A DNA stretch of 9,709 bases, taken from Hydrogenophaga sp. (GTDB taxonomy: Bacteria; Pseudomonadota; Gammaproteobacteria; Burkholderiales; Burkholderiaceae_C). Each line of letters begins with the position of its first letter. The first letter of the stretch is position 1. Shown in pieces: positions 1 through 6,649 of the stretch. The notes beneath the pieces are model-generated. The model searched no databases. It was given only the letters and a program-made list of their open reading frames with translations, and was not told the DNA's origin. A program made the position numbers and the translations under genes. The stretch lies in NCBI GenBank assembly GCA_011390855.1, contig JAABRN010000414.1, positions 1 to 9,709 on the forward strand, written 5' to 3'.

Positions 1-192
1 GGCCACACCGACTGCCATGCCCCACATTCGCATGCGCGTCCAGTCGCCCATGTTGACAATGTCGCTGATGGCACCCATGGTGCAAAAGTGGGTACGCTGG
101 GCAATGAAGCCAAATGTGGCTGCAACAGCAAACGCTGCCCAGAGGACCCATGTGTACAGCCGGTTGAACTCTTCGATTTCCATGGCCGCCAT
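1..192 (-). CDS. YeeE/YedE-family transporter, N-terminal fragment (runs off left edge)
   Basis: The first 64 codons of a membrane protein of the YeeE/YedE (DUF395, sulfur transport) family. Family members carry sulfur compounds such as thiosulfate across the inner membrane. Visible in the fragment are a short acidic start (MAAMEIEEFNRL), a first hydrophobic segment at about residues 12-30 (YTWVLWAAFAVAATFGFIA), and then the typical QRTHFCTMGAISDI stretch, whose Cys is the conserved family cysteine. A second hydrophobic segment begins at the edge (WGMAVGVA). The ATG at 192 was chosen, and an in-frame ATG at 183 is also possible. Neither has a clear Shine-Dalgarno sequence. The gene lies 71 bp downstream of cpoB on the same strand and could be transcribed with it. 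The family call rests on the QRTHFCTMGAISDI region alone, since the rest of the protein is outside the window. Confidence 0.82.
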   Translation of the reverse strand, partial: MAAMEIEEFNRLYTWVLWAAFAVAATFGFIAQRTHFCTMGAISDIVNMGDWTRMRMWGMAVGVA

Positions 193-202
193 TGTAGGAG
201 CA

Positions 203-239
203 GGCCCATGAGGGCCCACTTCGGCGGCCATTTGCCGCC
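203..239 (-). other. two GC-rich stem-loops between cpoB and the YeeE/YedE gene
   Basis: The 71-bp gap holds two perfect inverted repeats. GGCGGC (223-228) pairs with GCCGCC (234-239) across a 5-nt loop, and GGCCC (203-207) pairs with GGGCC (212-216) across a 4-nt loop. No T-run follows either on the minus strand, so this is not a canonical rho-independent terminator. It may be a weak pause or a structured leader close to the start of the transporter gene. Arms this short and GC-rich can also arise by chance. Confidence 0.25.
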
Positions 240-263
240 ACACACCAAGTCAGGCGGTGTCGT

Positions 264-1055
264 TCAGCGAAGGCGCGAGATGCGTTCGCGAGCCACGGTC
301 GCAGCTTCAGATCCGGGATGGATCTTCACAAGATCTTCCAGGGTGCGACGCGCTCCCCTGCTGTCTTTCATTTCCACCTGACTGTTGGCCAACGCCAACA
401 TGCCCTCAGGCACGCGCTGGTGCCCCGGGAACTGGGCGATCAGGCGCCGATGGCTCTCGATGGCTTCTGCGTAGGACCGGTTCGCGTACTGGGCATTGCC
501 CAGCCAGTAAAGGACCGACGGGGTGTAGCCACTCTCAGGGTAGCGCTGGAGAAAGCCAGCGTAGGCAGAGGCCGCAGCCGGAAACTCCGAACGCCGCAGC
601 ACAGCCATGGCTGCCTCATAGTCACGCTGCTCCGCAGGTGTTGCAGTGAAATCGCGACCGTCCAGCGAAATCCTGGTGGGCTCAACCTGCTTCAGGCGCT
701 CTTCAAGCCCCGACTGCACATCGTTCTGTTGGCGCTTCAGCTCTGACACCTCGCGTGCCAGTTGTTCGTTTTGTCCGCGCAGGTTGGCGACCTCAGATCG
801 GAGTTGCTCGATCTGGTTGGCCAGCTCAAGCAAGCTTCGCTGACCGGTGTTGCCCTGTGATCGGGCCTCTTCGGCCAAGCGGACCTGGCGTGCCTCACTG
901 GCCTCAAACCGCTGACGCAGCTCGATAATGGCTCTGCGGGCCTCATCGTCACCCAGGAAGGCTTGCGCCTGCATGGGTGCGAATATCGAAGCAGCCGCCA
1001 GGCTGACGGCTACCAGCTGAAACGAAAACCGCTTCATCGAATGGGGCATGCTCAT
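264..1055 (-). CDS. cpoB: Tol-Pal system protein CpoB (YbgF)
   Basis: Periplasmic partner of the Tol-Pal machine. In E. coli, CpoB links PBP1B/LpoB peptidoglycan synthesis to outer-membrane constriction through TolA. The 263-aa product shows a signal peptide (residues 1-32, ending MQAQA before FLGDDEAR). A Gln/Glu-rich coiled coil follows at about 73-125, matching the YbgF trimerisation region. TPR-type repeats fill about 143-263, including LYWLGNAQYANRSYAEAIESHRRL in the expected YbgF style. The chosen start is the ATG at 1055, whose A is also the last base of the pal stop codon (TAATG), which suggests translational coupling. In-frame ATGs at 1049 and 1037 would give shorter, equally good signal peptides, and no strong ribosome binding site separates them. 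The gene is last in the tolB-pal-cpoB run. Length and order are normal for the family. Confidence 0.93.
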   Translation of the reverse strand: MSMPHSMKRFSFQLVAVSLAAASIFAPMQAQAFLGDDEARRAIIELRQRFEASEARQVRLAEEARSQGNTGQRSLLELANQIEQLRSEVANLRGQNEQLAREVSELKRQQNDVQSGLEERLKQVEPTRISLDGRDFTATPAEQRDYEAAMAVLRRSEFPAAASAYAGFLQRYPESGYTPSVLYWLGNAQYANRSYAEAIESHRRLIAQFPGHQRVPEGMLALANSQVEMKDSRGARRTLEDLVKIHPGSEAATVARERISRLR

Positions 1056-1639
1056 TAACGGTAGGTGATTTCAACCCGACGATTCTGGGCGAATGCGCTT
1101 TCGTCAAAGCCATACACGGCAGGCTTCTCTTCGCCAAAGCTCACTGCCTCCATTTGAGACTCACTCACGCCCAGCAACTGCATCGCCCGGCGAACGGCTT
1201 CGGCGCGTTTCTGTCCAAGGGCCAGGTTGTATTCACGCCCTCCACGCTCATCGGTGTGTCCTTCGAGCGCAACCCTGCGACTCGGGTTGGCCTTCAGAAA
1301 AGCTGCGTTCGCTTCGAGCGCACCCATGAACTCCTGGCGTACCTCAAAGCTGTCGTAGTCGAAATAGACGACTCGGGCCATGTTGGCAGGTTGCTGCGTG
1401 TCAATCCCCGGCACCTGAACACCCGAAACCCCGCTGGGGTCCACACCGCTGCCCGCTCCACCCTGCGTTCCGGCGGCTCCCGCAGCAGCCCCACGATCTT
1501 CAATGGGTGCTTCATCAAGTTTGACGTTGGATCCGCAGGCCGCGAGCGAGAACGCCAGAACCACTGCGAAAAAACCACTCGCAACAGAGCGGTATGGGCG
1601 TGGAATGGCGGTTGCAGACAGCTTGGTTAGATTGAGCAT
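1055..1639 (-). CDS. pal: peptidoglycan-associated lipoprotein Pal
   Basis: Outer-membrane lipoprotein that binds peptidoglycan and TolB as part of the Tol-Pal system for outer-membrane constriction at division. The 194-aa product has a lipoprotein signal with lipobox LAAC, Cys35 being the lipidation site. It is followed by Gly, not Asp, so there is no inner-membrane retention signal. A flexible Gly/Ala-rich linker covers about 49-85, and an OmpA_C peptidoglycan-binding domain about 89-194. Characteristic motifs are VYFDYDSFEVR (91-101), EGHTDERGG (126-134), NLALGQKRAEAV (138-149) and NRRVEITYR at the C-terminus. The ATG at 1639 was chosen because it begins a proper signal peptide and has an AAAGG ribosome binding site about 9 nt upstream. 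The frame stays open to 1786, but that extension would disrupt the lipoprotein signal. The gene starts 70 bp after tolB and shares one base with the cpoB start. Confidence 0.96.
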   Translation of the reverse strand: MLNLTKLSATAIPRPYRSVASGFFAVVLAFSLAACGSNVKLDEAPIEDRGAAAGAAGTQGGAGSGVDPSGVSGVQVPGIDTQQPANMARVVYFDYDSFEVRQEFMGALEANAAFLKANPSRRVALEGHTDERGGREYNLALGQKRAEAVRRAMQLLGVSESQMEAVSFGEEKPAVYGFDESAFAQNRRVEITYR

Positions 1640-1709
1640 GAAGGATGACCTTTCAGATTGGATTGAATTTCGAGCGGATGGACGAGAAAGATGATTCACA
1701 GGACGGGCA

Positions 1710-3020
1710 TCAACGAGCGAACGGGCCCCACTGAGGTTCGCGAATGTCGCCGCGAGCACCAGCCAGCCGTGTTTTGATGCGCCCATCGACAGTGCTGGTC
1801 ATGAGTGCCTCCTGTCCATTTTCGCGAGTCGCGTAAATGATGAGGCGGCTGTTGGGAGAAAAGCTTGGGCTCTCGTCCGCACTGGTGGAGGTCAGCGCAG
1901 TGACGTTGCCATTGGCCAGCTCCATGACGTGCAGGCGGAAGGCTCCACCCACACGCGAGATATAGGCCAGCCAGCGGCCGTCCGGACTCGGCGAAGGAGA
2001 AATGTTGTAGCTGCCCGCAAAGGTCAGGCGCTGCGGATTTCCACCTTGAGCGCCCATGCGATAAATCTGGGGAGAGCCTCCGCGGTCGCTCACGAAAAAT
2101 ATCGAACTGCCGTCTGCAGAGAACACAGGCTCGGTGTCGATACTGCTGGACTGTGTCAACCTGCGCGGTTCACCACCGTTGGCGCTCATCACGTAGATCT
2201 GGGCGTTGCCCGAGATGGACAACGTCGCAGCCAGTTGGCTGCCATCTGGAGACCATGAAGGGGCGCTGTTCGAACCCCTGAAGTTGGCCAGCAAACGGCG
2301 CCGCCCAGTGGCCACATCGTGGGTGTAGATCACCGGCTTGCGAGACTCGAAGGACACATACGCGAGCTGATTGCCGCCAGGTGCCCAGTTGGGCGAGATG
2401 ATGGGCTCCGGACTGGTGAGGGCCGCACGCGCGTTCTCACCATCGGCATCGGCCACCCAGAGCACGTGCTGTTGACCCGCTTTGGAAACGTAGGCAATGC
2501 GGGTGGCAAACACGCCCTTCTCACCGGTCAGCTTCTCGTACACATAGTCTGCGATTCGATGAGCAGCCAAACGCAGATCCTGCGTCGTCACAGGGTAACT
2601 GAGGCCACCGAGGTCTCTGGCCTGAACCACATCCCACAGCCTGAAGCGCACATCGTGCCGACCGTCTGCCATGCGCGTCACGCTGCCGGTCAGCAAAGCG
2701 TCGGTGGTGCGTGCCCGCCACGGCGCGAGATCCGGCCGTGACGTCTCGTCGAACTGACCAGGCAGTGGATCCACGAAACGGAACTGTCCGCTGCGCTCCA
2801 GATCGGCCCGAACAATGGCAGCCATGTCCTGCCCGACCTGCGCATTTCCCCGAAAGGCAGTGGCAGAAAAAGGGATCTGTGTCATGCCCACACCCGACAC
2901 TTCAACCCGGAACTGCGCGAGGGCGTTCGAAAAGGGCAACGCACCGGCCGGGAGTAGAACGGCCTGGGAAAGCAAACGTCGCCGTGATAGCGGCCAGTGA
3001 TCTCGATTCAAATCCTGCAT
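1710..3020 (-). CDS. tolB: Tol-Pal system beta-propeller protein TolB
   Basis: Periplasmic component of Tol-Pal that interacts with Pal, TolA and outer-membrane proteins. The 436-aa product has a signal peptide (1-35, ending SNALA before QFRVEVSGVG), an N-terminal alpha/beta domain (about 36-165) and a six-bladed WD40-like propeller (about 170-436). The blade motifs are visible as WAPGGNQLAYVS, WSPDGSQLAATLS, FSADGSSIFFVSDRGG, PSPDGRWLAYIS and FSPNSRLIIYATRENG. The signal carries SRRRLL at 12-17, close to a twin-arginine motif. The ATG at 3020 is used, but the AAGGA ribosome binding site directly abuts it with no spacing. A TTG three codons later (3011) would be correctly spaced from that AAGGA and still keeps the whole signal, so the true start may be there. 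tolA is not upstream. A divergent msbA is. Length is close to other TolB proteins. Confidence 0.96.
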   Translation of the reverse strand: MQDLNRDHWPLSRRRLLSQAVLLPAGALPFSNALAQFRVEVSGVGMTQIPFSATAFRGNAQVGQDMAAIVRADLERSGQFRFVDPLPGQFDETSRPDLAPWRARTTDALLTGSVTRMADGRHDVRFRLWDVVQARDLGGLSYPVTTQDLRLAAHRIADYVYEKLTGEKGVFATRIAYVSKAGQQHVLWVADADGENARAALTSPEPIISPNWAPGGNQLAYVSFESRKPVIYTHDVATGRRRLLANFRGSNSAPSWSPDGSQLAATLSISGNAQIYVMSANGGEPRRLTQSSSIDTEPVFSADGSSIFFVSDRGGSPQIYRMGAQGGNPQRLTFAGSYNISPSPSPDGRWLAYISRVGGAFRLHVMELANGNVTALTSTSADESPSFSPNSRLIIYATRENGQEALMTSTVDGRIKTRLAGARGDIREPQWGPFAR

Positions 3021-3087
3021 TCCTTATGACTGAATGGCTGCTTTGGCCTCAAAAATCGAATTGAGTTCCCCTTGCAAACCTCCAGCA

Positions 3088-3094
3088 GATAATA
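3088..3094. promoter_or_regulatory. AT-rich -10-like element in the tolB/msbA divergent region
   Basis: The divergent region upstream of tolB (from 3021) is GC-balanced except for one AT-rich spot. It reads GATAAT on the plus strand (3088-3093) and TATTAT on the minus strand (3094-3089). Either could serve as a sigma-70 -10 box, for msbA or for tolB respectively. No convincing -35 hexamer sits 16-18 bp from it on either strand. On the plus strand a TTGAGT lies 21 bp away, which is too far. The position is right for a promoter, but the call is weak. Confidence 0.25.
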
Positions 3095-3217
3095 CCGGAT
3101 CAATCTCGGGCACCCGTGACAAGATGTGCCCGAGTGCCCGTGTTTTTTCATGGCACCAAATACAAAGCTCCGTCAGAAGAATCATTCCCGCTTCACCCCT
3201 TTCAGGCAGCCACGGAC

Positions 3218-5071
3218 TTGACCGAATCACTTCACGCAAAGCCTTTTCCACAAAGGTCCATCGCCCAAAGGCTGTTACGTTTTTGGCCTTATTTTCAGTC
3301 GGCAAAAGCCGGTATCGTGCTAGCGGCCATCTGTTCGGTGGTGGGCGCGTTGACCGAGCCACTCATTCCCGCACTGCTCAAGACGCTGCTGGACCGAGGC
3401 TTTGCGCAGGGGGACATTCCGTTGTGGATGGTGCCCGTCGCGCTGATGGGTCTTTTCGGCATCAGAGGCCTGGCCGGTTTTCTCGCTCAGTATGCGCTGT
3501 CCCACACCGCCAGCCTCGGTCTTCTGAACTTGCGGCGTGCCATGTTCGTCAAGCTCAATGAATCGCGCATGGACCTTTTTGCCCAGCAAAGCGCCAGCAA
3601 ACTGTCCAACACGCTGGTGTATGAGGTGCAGACCGGCTCGACCATGCTCGTGAATGCGTTGCTCAGCCTGGCCAAGGACAGCCTGACGATGCTGGCCCTC
3701 ATGGGCTACCTGATGTACCTGAACTGGAAGCTCACACTGATCGTATTGCTGATCTTTCCGGGACTGGTGATGATCATGCGCGTGTTGTCCCGCCGGCTTT
3801 ACCGACTGACCCGCTCCAGTCAGCAAGCCACTGACGACCTGGCCTACGTGGTCGAGGAGAACGCACTTGCGCACCGGGTGGTGCGCCTGCATGGTGCGCA
3901 GGCCAGCCAGACAGCGCGTTTCAACACCCTGAGTACGGCTCTGCGCCGCCTGGCGCTGAAGTCCACCATCGCGCAGGCCGCCATGACGCCTCTGACACAA
4001 CTGCTTGCGTCAGCTGCACTGTCGGCGGTGATCGCAGTTGCCCTTTGGCAAAGCAGCAGCAGCGACGTGACGGTTGGCAACTTCGTGGCGTTTGTGACCG
4101 CCATGCTGATGCTGGTGGCGCCTATCCGCCATCTGGCCGAGATTGCAGGCCCCATCACCCGGGGACTGGCCGCACTCGAGCGAGGCCTCGATCTCATCGA
4201 GAACACACCGGATCAGGTCGGTGGCAGCCATGTGATCGAACAGGCACGGGGCGCAGTGTCCCTGCGCAACGTCTGGGTGAACTATGCATCTCGGGCTGGT
4301 AGCGACGGGGAAGCCGATGCCACGCGCGCCGCTTTGAAGGGCATCAGTCTCACGGTAAAGCCGGGTGAGATCCTGGCACTGGTCGGCCCCTCGGGATCGG
4401 GGAAGTCCACGCTGGTCAACCTGCTGCCAAGGTTCGTGGACGTGACACAAGGCGAGATCTGCCTCGATGAGGTACCACTGAGCGACTGGGATCTTGGTTG
4501 CCTGCGGCGGCAGTTTGCCTTGGTCAGTCAGGATGTGGTCATGCTCAACGACACCTTGGCCGCCAATGTGGCCCTGGGAGACCAAACCGGTTCGCTGGAC
4601 GAGGCCAGGGTGCTGAACGCGCTGACTTCAGCCAATCTGCTTGATCTCATCCAGCAGCTGCCACAAGGCATCTACAGCAAGGTGGGGCACAACGCGGCGG
4701 AGCTTTCGGGCGGGCAGCGCCAGCGCCTGGCGATCGCCCGGGCCATTTACAAGGATGCGCCCGTGCTGATCCTTGATGAAGCCACCTCCGCCCTCGACAA
4801 CGAATCTGAGCGATTGGTGCAGGAAGCCTTGTCACGACTCATGAAAGGACGCACCACGCTCGTGGTTGCGCACCGCCTGTCCACGATTGAGCATGCCGAC
4901 CGCGTCGTGGTGCTGGCCAACGGCCAGATCAGCGAGCAGGGGTCACATGTCGAACTGATTGCCGCTGACGGGCTCTACGCCCGCCTGCACGCCCAAGGGT
5001 TCAAATCAGATACACAGAGTCAGGCAGAACCAGGTGGAGACACGCCAGCCGATGCAGTGAAGCAGGGCTGA
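3218..5071 (+). CDS. msbA: lipid A export ABC transporter MsbA (fused permease and ATPase)
   Basis: Inner-membrane half-transporter that works as a homodimer to flip lipid A-core lipopolysaccharide to the periplasmic face. With the TTG start at 3218 it has 617 residues. The six-helix transmembrane domain spans about 20-320 and includes the MsbA-like EPLIPALLKTLLDRGF near its start. The nucleotide-binding domain shows Walker A GPSGSGKST (390-398, Lys396), a Q-loop in ALVSQDVVMLND, signature LSGGQ (496-500), Walker B VLILDEATS (Asp520, Glu521) and H-loop VVAHRLS (His552). All catalytic residues are intact. The frame is open further upstream to a GTG at 3116 (651 aa), but the extra 34 residues do not look like MsbA, so 3218 is preferred. 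No ATG exists in this stretch and no start has a strong ribosome binding site. The last 25 or so residues form a polar tail. The gene is divergent from tolB, and its 3' end faces the OmpA-like gene. Another lipid exporter of the same subfamily is the main alternative. Confidence 0.88.
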   Translation: MTESLHAKPFPQRSIAQRLLRFWPYFQSAKAGIVLAAICSVVGALTEPLIPALLKTLLDRGFAQGDIPLWMVPVALMGLFGIRGLAGFLAQYALSHTASLGLLNLRRAMFVKLNESRMDLFAQQSASKLSNTLVYEVQTGSTMLVNALLSLAKDSLTMLALMGYLMYLNWKLTLIVLLIFPGLVMIMRVLSRRLYRLTRSSQQATDDLAYVVEENALAHRVVRLHGAQASQTARFNTLSTALRRLALKSTIAQAAMTPLTQLLASAALSAVIAVALWQSSSSDVTVGNFVAFVTAMLMLVAPIRHLAEIAGPITRGLAALERGLDLIENTPDQVGGSHVIEQARGAVSLRNVWVNYASRAGSDGEADATRAALKGISLTVKPGEILALVGPSGSGKSTLVNLLPRFVDVTQGEICLDEVPLSDWDLGCLRRQFALVSQDVVMLNDTLAANVALGDQTGSLDEARVLNALTSANLLDLIQQLPQGIYSKVGHNAAELSGGQRQRLAIARAIYKDAPVLILDEATSALDNESERLVQEALSRLMKGRTTLVVAHRLSTIEHADRVVVLANGQISEQGSHVELIAADGLYARLHAQGFKSDTQSQAEPGGDTPADAVKQG

Positions 5072-5217
5072 CAGTCCCTTTGGCGCTCACTGACGGGAAG
5101 GAGGCGAGAAAACCGCGCTGAATCATCCAGGCCTCGGCTTTTGTATCCATGAGAGGCCGGCATTCAGGAAAACGGCGCCTTTGACCAACACCCTTGAAGG
5201 GTCAGGTACTCAACACC

Positions 5218-5258
5218 AAAAAAGCCCGGAAAGCCCTGTTACCAGTGCTTTCCGGGCT
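5218..5258 (-). terminator. rho-independent terminator of the OmpA-like gene
   Basis: A perfect 12-bp inverted repeat has AGCCCGGAAAGC at 5223-5234 and GCTTTCCGGGCT at 5247-5258, enclosing a 12-nt loop. On the minus strand the stem is followed directly by six T residues (complement of 5218-5223). It starts 36 bp past the stop codon of the OmpA-like gene, which is the right place and orientation. On the plus strand no T-run follows, although the stem could also slow polymerase arriving from msbA. A 10-bp palindrome GAATGCATTC (5259-5268) and a small CACCG/CGGTG hairpin (5268-5283) adjoin it. Confidence 0.9.
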
Positions 5259-5294
5259 GAATGCATTCACCGCGTACCCGGTGGATCAGTCGAA

Positions 5295-6413
5295 TCAGAA
5301 GTTGAACTGCAGTCCCAGGCCGAAGTAGTCGAGGTTGCCCCATTTCGGGTTGTCGCTTCCACTACGGCGGTAATGATCGTAGTCAGCCCTGAGCGCCAGG
5401 CTCTCGGTCAGGTTGAACGTGGCACCCAGGCCGATCGTGGGTCGTGTCTTGGTTTCGGAGTAAGCATCGCGTCCGGCGACCTGGTTCCAGTGGGTGGTTC
5501 TACCGCTGCTGTTGTGGTGCTCAACCCGGGCCACGCCGAGCTTGGCAAACACGCGGGCCTTTTCACTCACGTCCATGCCCAGCGTGGCACGTGCACCAAA
5601 TGCACGGGTGCCAAACGAATTGACGTAGCCGTTGGCGGCTGAGTATTCCAGGCGCTTGCCCCCCTGGTAAAACACCTCAACGCCCAGCAGATCGTTGATC
5701 TGCAAACCAGCACCCGCTTGAGCGCCCGGCTTGCTGTCGCTGGCGCCTACACCCAGTGATGGGTTGGCGGACTGGAAAACCACACTGTCCTTGACCATGC
5801 CCACTGTGCCGAAAACGTATGGCGTCATGCCGGTGTCTGCAGGTGCTGGCGCAGGGGGCGGTGTGGCCGCCATCGGCAGAGGTGCAGGAGCAGGTGCGGC
5901 TGCAACAGGTGCAGCCGGCGCAGGCGCTGCCACAGGGACTGGTGCTGGCGCCGGGGCGGTTGCAACCGTCACTGGCCTGGGTTTGATGTCCGAGAAGCGG
6001 TTGTCGCAACGGGCCATGCTTGCCCGCACGGCTTCGCCTTGCGCGTTCAGGTACAGGTTGATGGGCATGTCCGGGCTGTAAGGCACATATTTGCCTTGCA
6101 GAGCCTTGGAAACCCCGTTGCGTCCATCCTTGCGACCGACCCCCAGGTCGCAGGCGCCCTGCGCGTACTGGGGTCCGAGGTCTGCCAGCCGCGCGGTGCG
6201 CACGCTGGCTTCACCTCTGCGACGCGAGGGTGGCATGGTGGTGGTTGGCTCGTAAAAACGAGCGCTACCTGCCTGGACGGCCCGATCGCATTCGGCCGCG
6301 GTGTCGTAGCCCACGTTGCCTTGGGAGTCGGTGACCATTCCCGCATGCACGTGAAGCGACAACGCAGCCGCACCAATGGCCGAAAGAACGAAAGCTGTTG
6401 ATTTGAATTGCAT
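5295..6413 (-). CDS. outer-membrane protein: Cys-containing N-terminal region, Pro/Ala linker, OmpA-type beta barrel
   Basis: A 372-aa exported protein. A signal peptide (1-24, ending HVHA) is followed by a polar region of about 120 residues with three cysteines (42, 88, 136). It contains GNVGYDTAAECDRAV and YVPYSPDMPINLYLNAQGEAVR. A 48-residue linker made almost only of Ala, Pro and Val covers about 147-194. The last 175 residues alternate polar and hydrophobic positions like an eight-stranded OmpA-type barrel. Examples are TPYVFGTVGMVKDS, GTRAFGARATLGMD, ARVFAKLGVARVE, RPTIGLGATFNLT and LALRADYDHYR, and the chain ends in YFGLGLQFNF. The terminal Phe and aromatic pattern match the BAM recognition signal. 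No OmpA_C peptidoglycan-binding domain is present. The ATG at 6413 gives a good signal peptide but has no clear Shine-Dalgarno sequence. The gene is monocistronic, with its own leader and terminator. Membrane location is well supported. The function of the N-terminal region is unknown to me. Confidence 0.85.
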   Translation of the reverse strand: MQFKSTAFVLSAIGAAALSLHVHAGMVTDSQGNVGYDTAAECDRAVQAGSARFYEPTTTMPPSRRRGEASVRTARLADLGPQYAQGACDLGVGRKDGRNGVSKALQGKYVPYSPDMPINLYLNAQGEAVRASMARCDNRFSDIKPRPVTVATAPAPAPVPVAAPAPAAPVAAAPAPAPLPMAATPPPAPAPADTGMTPYVFGTVGMVKDSVVFQSANPSLGVGASDSKPGAQAGAGLQINDLLGVEVFYQGGKRLEYSAANGYVNSFGTRAFGARATLGMDVSEKARVFAKLGVARVEHHNSSGRTTHWNQVAGRDAYSETKTRPTIGLGATFNLTESLALRADYDHYRRSGSDNPKWGNLDYFGLGLQFNF

Positions 6414-6441
6414 AGTGAAGCCAAGGATAGACGTGAAAAAG

Positions 6442-6496
6442 GAGTCTCGCGGACGGGGACTCTTGTCCTGGTTCGTTGGACAAATCGGCGTCCGCG
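6442..6496 (-). promoter_or_regulatory. structured 5' leader of the OmpA-like gene
   Basis: Within the 236-bp gap upstream of the OmpA-like gene, an 8-bp perfect outer stem (CGCGGACG 6448-6455 with CGTCCGCG 6489-6496) encloses a 6-bp inner stem (TTGTCC 6463-6468 with GGACAA 6478-6483). A competing 5-bp stem (GAGTC 6442-6446 with GACTC 6458-6462) holds one outer arm in its loop. On the minus strand it is followed by CTTTTTC. The two folds are mutually exclusive, or could form a pseudoknot. A stable hairpin near the 5' end could protect the mRNA, as the leader hairpin of E. coli ompA does. The alternative fold could act as a weak attenuator. Function is inferred. Confidence 0.45.
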
Positions 6497-6505
6497 AAGC
6501 TCTTC

Positions 6506-6535
6506 ATTATCAGCTCAGGAGCAAATGCGTTTTGC
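6506..6535 (-). promoter_or_regulatory. possible promoter of the OmpA-like gene
   Basis: Read on the minus strand, GATAAT (6511-6506) is a good -10 box about 93 nt before the start codon. It would place the transcript start just ahead of the leader hairpin. No recognisable -35 box is at standard spacing. The expected -35 region instead overlaps an imperfect palindrome, GCAAA (6521-6525) and TTTGC (6531-6535), which could be an activator or repressor site. Confidence 0.3.
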
Positions 6536-6649
6536 ACGTGGCCGCGCCTCAATCCCATATACGCAACAGCGACGACATTCCGAGAATCCGCCTGTGGCAG
6601 TGAAGCTCGCGTCGAACGCTGAGGCAGACCTTGACTCCCGACAGCACGT

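Noticed and set aside
3024..3362. Minus-strand frame of 112 codons between tolB and msbA that could be a small gene upstream of tolB
   Set aside because: Most of it overlaps the start of msbA, it resembles no TolA C-terminus or other family, and it has no ribosome binding site. I cannot support it.
4010..4585. Open frame of 191 codons antisense to msbA
   Set aside because: A His/Gln-rich translation with no recognisable domain that overlaps the msbA permease and nucleotide-binding domain. It is a shadow of the real gene.
5072..5217. Terminator for msbA on the plus strand
   Set aside because: GGCCTC...GAGAGGCC and ACCCT...AGGGT inverted repeats are present, but they are short and no T-run follows. 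The only convincing hairpin (5223-5258) is oriented for the minus strand.
5731..6081. Gly/Ala-rich open frame on the plus strand
   Set aside because: It is the complement of the Pro/Ala linker of the OmpA-like gene. Its composition is explained by the linker codons.
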